Part shown: piece by piece, positions 19,600-31,098 of the stretch
Layout of the letters: each line of letters opens with the position of its first letter
How positions within the stretch are numbered: the first letter of the stretch is position 1
Assembly (NCBI GenBank): GCA_013377095.1
Contig: JACAAY010000010.1
Location: 1-64,000 of the forward strand
DNA length: 64,000 nucleotides
Source of the DNA: Desulfuromonadales bacterium
Lineage (GTDB): Bacteria; Desulfobacterota; Desulfuromonadia; Geobacterales; Pseudopelobacteraceae
Direction: 5' to 3'
Program-made: the position numbers and the translations under genes
Notes under the pieces: model-generated
The model's database searches: none
What the model was told of the DNA's origin: nothing
The model's input: only the letters and a program-made list of their open reading frames with translations

Positions 19600-19701
19600 A
19601 CTTATAACTCACTGTTTTTACGCATATTACATATTTTTTGCCGTTCAAACATCCCAGACAGTCATCAGTCTGCACAAAAACTAGGCAGCCACAAACATTG
19701 A

Positions 19702-20847
19702 CTAACCTTGCGCATGACCTGACCCGTACAGCTTTATCAATTGTTTGTTGTTGAGCGGACGCCGGGTCTGCTGGGCAATTTTCCTGACCCTATCCATCAG
19801 ATGTATGGCTTCCGAGCGGCTGATGGCAATGCCCATGTCCTGGTAACGATTGATCAGGCCACTGCTGCCGGAGTGCTTGCCAACGACGATCGTGCGGCTT
19901 AAGCCCACTTCGGCGGGATCAAAGCCCTCATAGTTGCTGGGGTTCTTCAGTACTCCATCGGTATGCAGACCGGATTCGTGGGCAAAGACCGATTCGCCAA
20001 CCACCGCTTTCCAGGGCGGCAGCGGACGGTGGGAAGCCTTGGCTACAAAGAGTGACAGCTCCCGGAATCGGTGTGTGGCAATGCCGGTATCCACGCCGCT
20101 GGCATGTTTGAGACCCATGACCACCTCCTCCAGGGCGGCATTGCCGGCACGCTCTCCCAACCCGTTGACCGTGGTATTGGCAAAGGCCGCTCCGGCGCGG
20201 ATCCCGGCAATGGTATTGGCGGTTGCCATGCCGAAATCGTTATGGGTATGGACCTCGATGGGCAGTTCCGGTACCGCTTCGCGCAAAGCACGCACCCTGT
20301 CATACATGCTGAAGGGATCGAGAATCCCCAGGGTATCGCAGAAACGGAAGCGATCACCACCCATGGCAAGGGTGATCCGCATCAGTTCCACCAGAAAGGC
20401 CATATCTGCGCGGCTGGCGTCTTCGCCCCCCACCGATACATACAGACCATGCTGTTTGGCAAAACCGAGGGCAACCCTGAGTTGTTCCTTGACCCATGCG
20501 CGGCTCTTGCGGATCTTGTTTTGAATCATGATATCCGAAACCGAGAGCGAGATATCCACCGCCGATACTCCGCAATCAATGCTGGACTGGATATCCGGGA
20601 TTACGGCCCGGTTCCAGGTGATCAGGCGGGCATTCAACCCCAAATTGACAAGCGCCTTGATCCCCTCACGTTCCTCCCTGCCCATGGCCGGAATCCCGCA
20701 CTCCAGCTCCTGCACGCCGATGGAATCCAGCATGCTGGCGATCATGATCTTGTCCCGTTTGCTGAAAACCACGCCGGCGGTCTGTTCGCCATCCCGCAAT
20801 GTGGTATCATCTATAATGATTTTTGTGTGCATATCCTGGCCCGTCAT
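19702..20847 (-). CDS. nifV: Homocitrate synthase NifV
   Basis: A 381-residue enzyme that condenses acetyl-CoA with 2-oxoglutarate to homocitrate, the organic ligand of FeMo-cofactor. DRE-TIM metallolyase signatures are IIIDDTTLRDGEQTAGVVFS at the N-terminus and the metal-binding HTHNDFGMATAN. NifV-type residues rather than isopropylmalate synthase length support the assignment, since there is no C-terminal LeuA regulatory domain. The start at 20847 (MTGQDMHTK) has GGAGGAG 4-5 bases upstream; the ten codons before it are unlikely to be coding. It has its own sigma54 promoter and ANTAR-type leader rather than being part of nifHDK. Confidence 0.94.
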   Translation of the reverse strand: MTGQDMHTKIIIDDTTLRDGEQTAGVVFSKRDKIMIASMLDSIGVQELECGIPAMGREEREGIKALVNLGLNARLITWNRAVIPDIQSSIDCGVSAVDISLSVSDIMIQNKIRKSRAWVKEQLRVALGFAKQHGLYVSVGGEDASRADMAFLVELMRITLAMGGDRFRFCDTLGILDPFSMYDRVRALREAVPELPIEVHTHNDFGMATANTIAGIRAGAAFANTTVNGLGERAGNAALEEVVMGLKHASGVDTGIATHRFRELSLFVAKASHRPLPPWKAVVGESVFAHESGLHTDGVLKNPSNYEGFDPAEVGLSRTIVVGKHSGSSGLINRYQDMGIAISRSEAIHLMDRVRKIAQQTRRPLNNKQLIKLYGSGHAQG

Positions 20848-20858
20848 GTTCTCCTCCA

Positions 20859-20903
20859 AAAGGCACGAAGTACCCATTTGACCGAATCACGGCGCCTTTG
20901 CCG
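20859..20903 (-). promoter_or_regulatory. nifV leader: ANTAR-type hexaloop with overlapping stem next to the Shine-Dalgarno
   Basis: The hairpin CGGC-AAAGGC-GCCG (20890-20903) is identical to that of nifH, within a shared 19-base block GGATCCGGCAAAGGCGCCG. The alternative stem pairs AAAGGCGC with GTGCCTTT (20859-20866). It is followed by only a short T stretch and then directly by GGAGGAG. It may act as a weak terminator or by occluding the ribosome site, unlike the clear terminators of nifH and nifEN. Confidence 0.65.
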
Positions 20904-20924
20904 GATCCTGAGTCCGGCCATGAC

Positions 20925-20942
20925 TTGCACGGGATGTACCAA
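20925..20942 (-). promoter_or_regulatory. Sigma54 promoter of nifV
   Basis: The minus strand reads TTGGTACATCCCGTGCAA, with GG at 20940/20939 and GC at 20928/20927 at the required spacing. The predicted start is near 20915, so the ANTAR-type hairpin lies almost at the 5' end of the message. Confidence 0.78.
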
Positions 20943-21245
20943 TGTAATTTATTACTATATTTCATACAGTTGCAACACACTCCACTATTTATGCTGTCTG
21001 TGCAAAACTAAATGTGCATCAAATATAGGCAGATGGCTTCTGCTTCCCTATCAGTTATCACTACCAGCATCATCACTTTGGAGAACCGGGGACGGGAAAC
21101 AAGCTTGACAAGGCCGTTCAGGTCGTGCACAAATTATTAGAAAGTTGCCCTCTTGGCAGAACGTGGCTGGAATGCAGGGATTCACGCAGGACAACGTAAT
21201 AAAAGAGAGCGTATAAAAATTCTTCCCTTGAAACAGGTTACCGTC

Positions 21246-22625
21246 ATGCCTGAAAATCAGAACCTGTCAGCGTCCACTATCCGCATCCTGATCGTTGATG
21301 ATGAAGAAATGTCACAATTAATGCTCTTTACTCACCTGCAGCAGAGGGGCTATGAGGTTATCTGCGCCACCGATGGCAATGAGGCGCTTTCCCAGTTGAA
21401 GAAGCAGACGGTGAACCTGGTAATTTCCGACCTGGTTATGCCGGGAATGGATGGCATCCAGTTGATGCATGCTGCCAAGGAGCACCATCCCACACTCCCG
21501 TTTATAGTATTCACGGCCCAGGGAAGCATCGAAAGCGCGGTAAGCGCGATCAGACAGGGCGCGCTTGACTACCTGGAAAAACCGTTTGACCCACACACCT
21601 TCGATATGGTACTGCAACGCGCTCTGGAGTTTAGCCGTCTCTCAGGCGAGAACGCGCAACTGCGGGAGCTTTTCCGCGAGCGGTTCAATTTTCACAATAT
21701 CATTACCCAGTCACCGGTCATGCGCCAGGTTCTGGAGATGGCAGCCCGCGTTGCTAAGTCCCACAAAACCACCATCAGTCTGACCGGCGAAAGCGGTGTC
21801 GGCAAAGAGGTGCTGGCCCGGGCGGTGCATTTTGCCTCGGGCTGTCTACCCGGCAGTTTTGTGGCGGTCAACTGCGCCGCCATTCCCGAATCGCTGTTGG
21901 AGAGCGAGCTGTTCGGCCATGTTCGTGGCGCCTTTACCGGCGCCGAGCGGGAGCGAGAGGGCAAATTCAGCCTGGCGCGAGGTGGAACGGTTCTCCTGGA
22001 CGAAATCGGAGACATGCCGCTCTCGCTCCAGGCCAAGCTGTTACGGGTGCTTGAAGAAAGAACCTATGAAAAAGTCGGTGACAACAAACCGTTGCCGGCA
22101 GATTTCCGGGTCATCGTGGCCACCCATCGCAATCTTGCCGAGCTGGTCAAGAACGGCACATTCCGGGAAGACCTGTTCCACCGCATCAATGTTGTTCCCA
22201 TTGAAATCCCCCCTCTCAGGGAACGGAGGGAAGATATCCCTCTCCTGGTGGACTTCTTTCTCGACCTCTACCGCCAGCACCAAGGCAAGGCGCTCCCCGG
22301 CATCTCAAAGAAAGCCATGGATCTGCTCGTTTCCTACTCCTGGCCGGGCAACGTCCGCGAACTGCGCAATGTGCTCGAATACGCCGCCATCATGGTCTCC
22401 GATGAACTTATCAGACCCGAACACCTTCGTCTTACCATTGCCCAGCCGTTAACCGGTTCACCTGATTCAGCCACCGTGGACTTCCACATAAGCCTGCCCC
22501 CCGACGAAATTTCGCTGGACGCCATAACCGGCAAGATTCTGGACATGGCTCTCCAGCGCTGTGGCGGCAACAAATCCCAGGCCGCCGCGCTCCTCAAGGT
22601 TAACCGCAAAGTATTCTACCGCTAG
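21246..22625 (+). CDS. Sigma54-dependent response regulator (NtrC family)
   Basis: A 459-residue activator with an N-terminal receiver (phospho-Asp near 62 in LVISDLVMPGMDG), a AAA+ sigma54-interaction domain (Walker A GESGVGKE near 181, GAFTGA loop near 229, Walker B-type GGTVLLDEIGD, and REDLFHRINVVPIEIPPLRER), and a Fis-type helix-turn-helix. The protein ends at ...LKVNRKVFYR, a few residues sooner than most Fis domains, so the last helix is clipped. The start at 21246 gives MPENQN; a longer frame from 21153 adds a non-conserved tail. Two identical palindrome/promoter modules lie just downstream (22655 and 27633), which makes them its likely targets. It could also be a GnfM-type nif activator; this is not decided. 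Confidence 0.9.
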   Translation: MPENQNLSASTIRILIVDDEEMSQLMLFTHLQQRGYEVICATDGNEALSQLKKQTVNLVISDLVMPGMDGIQLMHAAKEHHPTLPFIVFTAQGSIESAVSAIRQGALDYLEKPFDPHTFDMVLQRALEFSRLSGENAQLRELFRERFNFHNIITQSPVMRQVLEMAARVAKSHKTTISLTGESGVGKEVLARAVHFASGCLPGSFVAVNCAAIPESLLESELFGHVRGAFTGAEREREGKFSLARGGTVLLDEIGDMPLSLQAKLLRVLEERTYEKVGDNKPLPADFRVIVATHRNLAELVKNGTFREDLFHRINVVPIEIPPLRERREDIPLLVDFFLDLYRQHQGKALPGISKKAMDLLVSYSWPGNVRELRNVLEYAAIMVSDELIRPEHLRLTIAQPLTGSPDSATVDFHISLPPDEISLDAITGKILDMALQRCGGNKSQAAALLKVNRKVFYR

Positions 22626-22654
22626 TTCACATACCGTCCCCCATTCGCACACAT

Positions 22655-22671
22655 TGTCCCCATAAAGGACA
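22655..22671. promoter_or_regulatory. Upstream palindrome TGTCC-N7-GGACA, module 1
   Basis: Perfect TGTCC (22655-22659) and GGACA (22667-22671) half-sites. The centre is 63 bases before the -24 GG at 22726, a typical enhancer distance for a sigma54 activator. An equal site occurs at the same distance in module 2 (27633-27649). Confidence 0.68.
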
Positions 22672-22723
22672 CCCCATTGTGTATCAGATCTTTCAACCTG
22701 CTAAAATCACGAGCATCCATGTT

Positions 22724-22741
22724 TTGGCATCATACATGTAA
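22724..22741 (+). promoter_or_regulatory. Sigma54-like promoter, module 1
   Basis: TTGGCATCATACATGTAA has GG at 22726-22727 and GT, instead of the consensus GC, ten bases later at 22738-22739. The sister promoter at 27702 has the same GT, which suggests a real variant. It would start near 22751 and drive the CheX-like gene, the HD-GYP regulator and the hybrid kinase. Confidence 0.55.
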
Positions 22742-22776
22742 CACCTATTCCCACAAGGGCTTGCGCTACATTAAAG

Positions 22777-22793
22777 TGTCCCATTCACGGACA
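22777..22793. promoter_or_regulatory. Downstream palindrome TGTCC-N7-GGACA, module 1
   Basis: A second copy of the palindrome, extended to GTGTCC/GGACAC, centred 59 bases after the -24 element, in the transcribed leader. Placement identical to module 2. It could hold a looped activator complex or repress at high occupancy. Confidence 0.6.
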
Positions 22794-22877
22794 CATGTGA
22801 ATGGCTCTGAGCAAAACTCCTGCAGTTGACGTTGCGGGTGTTCATGATACAACTGAGGGAAAGGAAGGTGTCTGGTA

Positions 22878-23381
22878 ATGAATGCACATGCAAAACAGAG
22901 TTCATTTGACAAGAACGCAACAATACTGACTCAGCACTTGATGCGCGATGTGAAGGAGATATTCAGCACCATGGTTGGCCTGGATGACCTGTTGCACCTC
23001 CCCATCCAGATCGACCCGATCACCCATTTCTCGGATTGCGTCAGCGCGCTGGTGGGCATGGCCGGCTCCTTCAATGGGTTGGTCTGTCTGCATATGCCAA
23101 GCGAACTGGCTGCCATGGCCACAAGCAACATGCTCGGCATGACAGTCAGGGAAGTAAATGAAGACGTCCATGACGCCATGGGAGAGATTGCCAACATGAT
23201 CGCCGGATCGTTCAAGCAACATCTCTCCACGAGCGGACTGGACGTACGCCTTTCCACACCCTCGGTGGTCACCGGCAAGGAATACATTGTCACGCCGCAC
23301 AACAACCCGAACCAGATTGCCGTACGTTTTGCAACCGATTACGACTGGTTCATGGTGGCGGTAGCATTTGAAAGTGATTGA
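22878..23381 (+). CDS. CheX-like chemotaxis phosphatase-domain protein
   Basis: A 167-residue protein of the CheX/CheC phosphatase superfamily. The motif DAMGEIANMIAGSFKQ (about 94-109) supplies the E-x2-N residues that attack phospho-aspartate on CheY-type receivers. It should dephosphorylate one of the receivers nearby (21246, 23414, 24555 or 31825). First gene after promoter module 1, with a purine-rich GGAAGG about 11 bases upstream. The specific partner is unknown. Confidence 0.82.
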   Translation: MNAHAKQSSFDKNATILTQHLMRDVKEIFSTMVGLDDLLHLPIQIDPITHFSDCVSALVGMAGSFNGLVCLHMPSELAAMATSNMLGMTVREVNEDVHDAMGEIANMIAGSFKQHLSTSGLDVRLSTPSVVTGKEYIVTPHNNPNQIAVRFATDYDWFMVAVAFESD

Positions 23382-23413
23382 TCGATCAGCTCCACACAGG
23401 CGGGAAATTATCC

Positions 23414-24514
23414 ATGTTTGACAACATAACCATACTGGCAGCTGATGATGACAGCATGAACCTGGAAATGCTCGAAATTATGCTGTCCGAGCTGGGCGCC
23501 AGACTTCTCAAGGCTGAAAATGGCCAGCAAACCCTGGATGTACTGAAGACGGAACCCAATATCGATGTTGTCCTTCTGGATCTGGAAATGCCGGTTATGG
23601 ATGGCTTCGAGACGATCAAACAGATCAAGCAGAGTTTTCGATGGCGCGATATCCCGGTGATCGTGGTTACCGCGGGGGCAAGCGAGGTGACCCGCACGCT
23701 GGCCCTTGGCGCCAATGATTTCATCGCCAAGCCGTACAACCCGGATGAACTTCGTTTGCGGGTGATGAACCATGTGCGCACCAAGCGGTTGTCCGATCTT
23801 GCGAAGGAAATGAACGATGTCCTGGAGGGGGAGGTTGTCAAGAAGACCGCTGCCCTGAAAAAAGCGCTCGACATGTCAAAAGAGGCGGAATTCGAGATTT
23901 CGATGCGTCTGGGCCGGGCAGCGGAATTCCGCGACCAGGAAACCGGCATGCACATCCGCCGCATCAGCGAACTCTCCAAACATCTGGCGCTCCTGTACGG
24001 CATCTCCGAAGAGCAGTGTGAGGTGCTGCGCTTCGCCTCTCCCATGCACGACGTGGGCAAAATCGGTATCCCGGATCGGATTCTGTGCAATCCGGGTAAA
24101 TTGAATCAGAGTGAATTCGATATTATCAAGCTCCATACCGAAATCGGAGCCAAGATTCTGTCCGACGCTGAACGCTACCCCGTCATCAAGGCCGGCCATA
24201 TCATTGCCCTGCAACACCATGAAAAATGGGACGGCAGCGGCTACCCATCAGGACTCAAGGGAGAGGAGATTCATATCTTTGCCCGGATCGTCTCAATTGT
24301 CGACGTATTTGACGCCCTGACATCGAAACGCCCCTACAAAGATGCCTTCCCGTTTGACAAGGCAATGAGTATCATGGAGGAGGGGCGTGGAGTATTCTTT
24401 GATCCGGAGCTTCTCGACCTGTTTCTGAACAACGTTGAAAGCTTTATCGCCATACGGGAAAAACTGAAAGACACACCGGATCAGCAGAGTCATATCTGGA
24501 AGATGGAGCACTAG
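23414..24514 (+). CDS. Response regulator with HD-GYP c-di-GMP phosphodiesterase domain
   Basis: A 366-residue protein with a receiver (about 1-120, phospho-Asp in [14 protein letters not shown]), a coiled linker, and an HD-GYP domain (about 160-355). Catalytic motifs are [13 protein letters not shown] and [11 protein letters not shown], both intact, so it should hydrolyse c-di-GMP. The ATG at 23414 ([13 protein letters not shown]) follows the CheX stop by 32 bases; an upstream frame at 23378 overlaps CheX and is not conserved. With CheX before it and a hybrid kinase after it, the output of this pathway is probably c-di-GMP level. Confidence 0.92.
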   Translation: MFDNITILAADDDSMNLEMLEIMLSELGARLLKAENGQQTLDVLKTEPNIDVVLLDLEMPVMDGFETIKQIKQSFRWRDIPVIVVTAGASEVTRTLALGANDFIAKPYNPDELRLRVMNHVRTKRLSDLAKEMNDVLEGEVVKKTAALKKALDMSKEAEFEISMRLGRAAEFRDQETGMHIRRISELSKHLALLYGISEEQCEVLRFASPMHDVGKIGIPDRILCNPGKLNQSEFDIIKLHTEIGAKILSDAERYPVIKAGHIIALQHHEKWDGSGYPSGLKGEEIHIFARIVSIVDVFDALTSKRPYKDAFPFDKAMSIMEEGRGVFFDPELLDLFLNNVESFIAIREKLKDTPDQQSHIWKMEH

Positions 24515-24554
24515 CACATCCACCCCGGAATCAGACAGCACACACATACCTCCC

Positions 24555-27572
<3,018 letters not shown>

Positions 27573-27632
27573 TACGTTGTCTCCCACAAAATATCCCCCT
27601 CATTTTCCACACTGTCCCCTTCAGGCACACTT

Positions 27633-27649
27633 TGTCCTCATTAAGGACA
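27633..27649. promoter_or_regulatory. Upstream palindrome TGTCC-N7-GGACA, module 2
   Basis: Half-sites at 27633-27637 and 27645-27649, centre 63 bases before the -24 GG at 27704, exactly as in module 1. Confidence 0.68.
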
Positions 27650-27701
27650 CCCTCTTCCGAGCACAATCTTCCAACCATCTTAAATTACAGACTTAACATC
27701 T

Positions 27702-27719
27702 TTGGCACCATCTGTGTAA
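27702..27719 (+). promoter_or_regulatory. Sigma54-like promoter, module 2
   Basis: TTGGCACCATCTGTGTAA has GG at 27704-27705 and GT at 27716-27717, ten bases apart. The -24 half is consensus (TGGCAC). It would start near 27729 and drive the small Os1348-like gene and the CheW-MCP-CheW genes. Confidence 0.6.
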
Positions 27720-27754
27720 CTACTCTTACCACAAGCATGTATGCTTCATTAAAG

Positions 27755-27771
27755 TGTCCCGTCCAGGGACA
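27755..27771. promoter_or_regulatory. Downstream palindrome TGTCC-N7-GGACA, module 2
   Basis: Half-sites at 27755-27759 and 27767-27771, extended to TGTCCC/GGGACA, centred 59 bases after the -24 element and 10-20 bases before the Shine-Dalgarno of the next gene. Its position could let a bound protein block transcription or translation. Confidence 0.6.
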
Positions 27772-27788
27772 TATGAAGGAGGTACAGA

Positions 27789-27995
27789 ATGTCCCAAATT
27801 GAGGTTGAACGTTTTTTAGGCAGGATCATAACCGATGCGGATTTCAGGACAGGCGCCGCAAACTCTCTCAATAACACCTGTTACCGCGAGGGCTTTGCCC
27901 TATCAGCAGAAGAGATTTCGCTCCTTCGTTACCTTGATTTTTCACGGTTCGGCACCATCGCTGAGTCGCTCGACGACTCCCTCAGAAGAACCTGA
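27789..27995 (+). CDS. Small Os1348/NHLP-clan-like protein
   Basis: A 68-residue protein with no transmembrane segment. The pattern VERFLGRIITDADFRTGAANSLNNTCYREGFALSAEEISLLRYLD resembles the Os1348 / nitrile-hydratase-leader-like peptide clan, in which such helical domains serve as RiPP leader sequences or stand alone. A consensus GGAGG lies about 9 bases before the ATG, so translation should be strong. It is the first gene after promoter module 2 and precedes cheW. No RiPP maturation enzyme is visible in the window, so a regulatory or scaffold role in signalling is possible. The function is unknown. Confidence 0.72.
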   Translation: MSQIEVERFLGRIITDADFRTGAANSLNNTCYREGFALSAEEISLLRYLDFSRFGTIAESLDDSLRRT

Positions 27996-28071
27996 ATAAC
28001 AACGGGAATCAAATTTTTGTACATATCTTCAAAATCTCGTCAGCCGTTTCCGGCTGGCATAGGGAGTGACC

Positions 28072-28575
28072 ATGAGCAACGTACCAGCAGTCAGAACGGA
28101 AGTAAAACAGACCACCCAGGAGATCATTCAGCTGGTCAGCTTCGAACTGGGAGGAGAAGAGTACGGTGTTGATGTGCTAACGGTTCGGGAGATTATCCGC
28201 ATGCCCTCAATCACCAAGATGCCCAATACCCACGATTACGTGGGCGGGATCATCAACCTGCGCGGCACGGTTGTGCCGATCATCTCGTTACGCAAGCGTT
28301 TCGGACTTTGCGAGAGTGAGTGTGACAACAACAGCCGGATACTGGTCATGGAGGTGGGCAACGGTATGACCGGATTCGTGGTGGATAGCGTCTCAGAGGT
28401 AATCCGCATCCATAGTAACGAGATCCAGCCGCCACCTTCGCTGGTGCTTTCCGGAGGCATTTCCCAGGAGTTCATTTCCGGCGTTTTCAATCACGCCGAG
28501 CGGCTGCTGATCATCGTGGATCTTGGCAGACTGTTTTCAGACAACGAGTTGGAATACATACAAGAAATTCAATAA
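28072..28575 (+). CDS. cheW: CheW-type chemotaxis coupling protein
   Basis: A 167-residue single CheW domain ([59 protein letters not shown]). It should link a chemoreceptor to a CheA kinase. The ATG at 28072 has AGGGAG 5-6 bases before it; a GTG at 28066 is in frame but overlaps that site. A second, closely similar cheW lies after the receptor gene (29981), so the receptor is flanked by two couplers. No cheA is visible in the window. Confidence 0.93.
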   Translation: MSNVPAVRTEVKQTTQEIIQLVSFELGGEEYGVDVLTVREIIRMPSITKMPNTHDYVGGIINLRGTVVPIISLRKRFGLCESECDNNSRILVMEVGNGMTGFVVDSVSEVIRIHSNEIQPPPSLVLSGGISQEFISGVFNHAERLLIIVDLGRLFSDNELEYIQEIQ

Positions 28576-28609
28576 CCCTGTCCATTGCACACAAGGAGAA
28601 ATAAATCAC

Positions 28610-29881
28610 ATGTTAAAATCATGGTTCTACAGCAAGAGTCTCGCCACGAAAATGTTCATAACTGTCTCCATCGTCATGTTGTGCGCCACCTGCCTGGGCG
28701 CATTTTCCCTCTACCAGCTATGGGCCAGCGGTAATTTCATTGATGAGCTTGCCAGGCAATACCACATTGCTCCGGAGCGAGTCGCCGAAGGCACCAGGAT
28801 GTTTACTTTATTCCGCAACCTGACCATCGGAACCATGCTGGCCGGGTTAATCATATGCTCCTGGCTAAGCCATTTCACCGTCAAGACCGTTGTCTGCAAG
28901 TCGCTCTGGTATGCCCTGGTAGCCCTGGAAAAAATTTCCGATGGTGACCTGCGTCAGAACATAAATGTGAAAAGCAATGAAGAGATCGGTAAGCTCTTTT
29001 CCGCCATGAAGATAATCATCGAAAAACTAAGGACTTTCGCCGGAGACGTCAGCAACCTAAGCCATACGCTTGCGGATAATTCACGGGAACTCCTGGCCAC
29101 CACCCAGGAGATGAACCACAACGCCCATACACAGGCCAGCCAGACGGAACAGGTGGCCAACGCATCCACCGAAATGTCACAGACACTCCAGGATATAGCC
29201 AGCAGCGCAGAACAAGCCGCCAATGCTGCCAAGGAAACCAGCACGGCGGCCAACAACGGCATGTCGGCTGTTGCCGGAGTCGTGGATGAAATGAACAAAA
29301 TCGTCAAATCAGTCCAGGAATCGTCATTAACCATCGAAAAGCTGGGTGAATCCAGCGCACAGATCGGTGATATCGTTGCCACCATCGAGGATGTGGCCGA
29401 TCAGACCAACCTCCTGGCTCTCAACGCCGCCATCGAGGCGGCCCGGGCCGGCGAGCATGGCCGTGGATTCGCGGTTGTGGCGGACGAGGTTCGTGCCCTG
29501 GCGGAACGGACAGCCAAGGCAACACAGGAGATCAGCCGCATGATCAAAGCCATACAGGTGGATACCGGGCATGCGGTTGCAAGCATGTCGGCCAGCAAAC
29601 GGGAGGCCGACGGCGGACTGGTCAAAGCGGGAGAGGCGAGCCAGGCGTTAGAATATATCGTCTCGGCATCCAATAACAGCATGGACATGGTCAGCCGCAT
29701 CGCCACGGCAACCGAGCAGCAATCGGCCGTCACATCGGAAGTTTCAATGAATGTTGAAAAAATAGCCAGTGGAACAAAATCCACCGAGTCGGCCGCAGAT
29801 CAGATTGAGGAATCGGCCAAACTGCTGGCCAAGCTGTCCACTGACCTGGAACAAACGACGGCATGGTTCAAGGTCGCATAG
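28610..29881 (+). CDS. Methyl-accepting chemotaxis protein with very short periplasmic loop
   Basis: A 423-residue receptor with transmembrane helices at about 15-38 and 68-88 and only about 30 periplasmic residues, too few for a normal ligand-binding domain. A HAMP region (about 95-145) and a long coiled-coil signalling domain follow, with the conserved tip [36 protein letters not shown]. There is no C-terminal CheR-tether pentapeptide. Ligand sensing is probably within the membrane or through a partner protein. Start at 28610 is supported by AAGGAG; the longer frame from 28523 overlaps cheW. Confidence 0.93.
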   Translation: MLKSWFYSKSLATKMFITVSIVMLCATCLGAFSLYQLWASGNFIDELARQYHIAPERVAEGTRMFTLFRNLTIGTMLAGLIICSWLSHFTVKTVVCKSLWYALVALEKISDGDLRQNINVKSNEEIGKLFSAMKIIIEKLRTFAGDVSNLSHTLADNSRELLATTQEMNHNAHTQASQTEQVANASTEMSQTLQDIASSAEQAANAAKETSTAANNGMSAVAGVVDEMNKIVKSVQESSLTIEKLGESSAQIGDIVATIEDVADQTNLLALNAAIEAARAGEHGRGFAVVADEVRALAERTAKATQEISRMIKAIQVDTGHAVASMSASKREADGGLVKAGEASQALEYIVSASNNSMDMVSRIATATEQQSAVTSEVSMNVEKIASGTKSTESAADQIEESAKLLAKLSTDLEQTTAWFKVA

Positions 29882-29903
29882 CTGCGGCGGATTCATTCCG
29901 TTC

Positions 29904-29926
29904 CGGCATCATAACCAGTGATGCCG
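29904..29926. repeat. Intergenic hairpin between receptor and second cheW
   Basis: CGGCATCA (29904-29911) and TGATGCCG (29919-29926) form a perfect 8-bp stem with a 7-base loop. There is no T run, so it is more likely an mRNA stability or attenuation element than a terminator. Confidence 0.5.
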
Positions 29927-29980
29927 CACAGTAGCTTTACTATCTTGTCAGCACATTCCCTATTACTTGAGAGGTGATCC

Positions 29981-30478
29981 ATGGCAAATCTGCCTGCAGT
30001 ACGAACAGAAGACAGCAAAACATCCAGCGAACTTATCCAATTGGTCAGCTTTCAACTGGATCAGGAAGAATACGGTGTCGAGGTCCTCAAGGTGCGGGAG
30101 ATCATCCGCATGGTCAACATTACCCATATGCCCAACACCGATCACTCTGTTGAAGGCATTATCAATCTTCGCGGAAAGGTTATTCCAATCATATCCATGC
30201 GTAAAAAATTTGGGCTGATGGAGACCGAAAACAACCAGCACACCAGAGTAATCATTATGGATGTGGCTGGCGAACTGATCGGTTTTACCGTGGATTCCGT
30301 ATCCGAAGTAATTCGCGTCTCCGCCAGCGAAATCCAGCCATCACCAGCGGTTGCCGCCGGCGGCGTCGGCCAGGAGTACATTGCAGGTGTGATCAACCAT
30401 GCTGACAGGCTTCTAGTGCTGCTAAATCTTGAAATGATGTTCTCGAATGACAGGCGAGAGTTGATTGAAAACATCTAA
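29981..30478 (+). CDS. cheW: CheW-type chemotaxis coupling protein, second copy
   Basis: A 165-residue CheW domain protein, clearly paralogous to the gene at 28072 (same ELIQLVSFQLDQEEYGVEVLKVREIIRMVNITHMPNT pattern, and NQEYIAGVINH-like end). An AGAGGTG Shine-Dalgarno precedes the ATG. Two couplers for one receptor suggest alternative signalling complexes or tuning of array assembly. Confidence 0.93.
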   Translation: MANLPAVRTEDSKTSSELIQLVSFQLDQEEYGVEVLKVREIIRMVNITHMPNTDHSVEGIINLRGKVIPIISMRKKFGLMETENNQHTRVIIMDVAGELIGFTVDSVSEVIRVSASEIQPSPAVAAGGVGQEYIAGVINHADRLLVLLNLEMMFSNDRRELIENI

Positions 30479-30567
30479 ATCGGCCTTAGAGTTGGACCCT
30501 GGACAATCTTGTCAGAATCGTTTCTCTATTTGCACAATGCGACTAAACAGTTTAAAGGAGTTAAGCA

Positions 30568-31095
30568 ATGTTCAAAAGTCAATCATACCGCTTTCAATGG
30601 AGTGATCTGGGTGACATTGATGGGGGACGCCCCAACCTGGGGAGCGTCATGAACGTGGCGGTCTACCGGCTGATGCAGTATTCTTTGCGGGATGTACTGA
30701 ACCGGCATCTTTCGGCTGAGAAAGCGACCGAATTGCTGCGGGAAGCAGGCCGGCTTGCCGGGACGGAGTTTTGCAAAAATGTGCTGAACTGTACGCTCCC
30801 CTTTAATGAATTTGTGGCCGAATTGCAGGAGAAGCTGCTGTCCCTCAAGGTCGGTATCATGCGGGTGGAGAAGAGCGATATCGACAAGATGGAGTTTACT
30901 CTGACGGTCTCGGAGGACCTGGACTGCTCCGGGCTTCCGCCTGCCGATGAAACGGTCTGTGAATACGACGAAGGTTTTATCGCCGGCGTTCTCGGCGTTT
31001 ACACGGGACGTGAACTCGATGTCCGCGAGATTGATTGTTGGGCCTCCGGCGAACGGACATGCCGCTTCAAGGTTACCGCCATGGGGGAATGTTGA
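30568..31095 (+). CDS. V4R (4-vinyl reductase) domain protein
   Basis: A 175-residue single V4R-domain protein. V4R domains bind small hydrophobic molecules and often act as sensory input modules. Recognisable parts are LLREAGRLAGTEFCKNVL, the conserved ending YDEGFIAGVLGVYTGRELDVREIDCWASGERTCRFKV, and the Cys pair in the last segment. It follows the second cheW with an AAAGGAG Shine-Dalgarno and precedes the HAMP/CxxC gene by 3 bases. It may be the sensor that feeds the loop-less chemoreceptor (inference). The ligand is unknown. Confidence 0.8.
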   Translation: MFKSQSYRFQWSDLGDIDGGRPNLGSVMNVAVYRLMQYSLRDVLNRHLSAEKATELLREAGRLAGTEFCKNVLNCTLPFNEFVAELQEKLLSLKVGIMRVEKSDIDKMEFTLTVSEDLDCSGLPPADETVCEYDEGFIAGVLGVYTGRELDVREIDCWASGERTCRFKVTAMGEC

Positions 31096-31098
31096 GGT

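Noticed and set aside
30481-30567. Third TGTCC/GGACA module before the V4R gene
   Set aside because: GGACC and GGACA words occur, but not as a TGTCC-N7-GGACA palindrome, and there is no GG-N10-GC/GT promoter.
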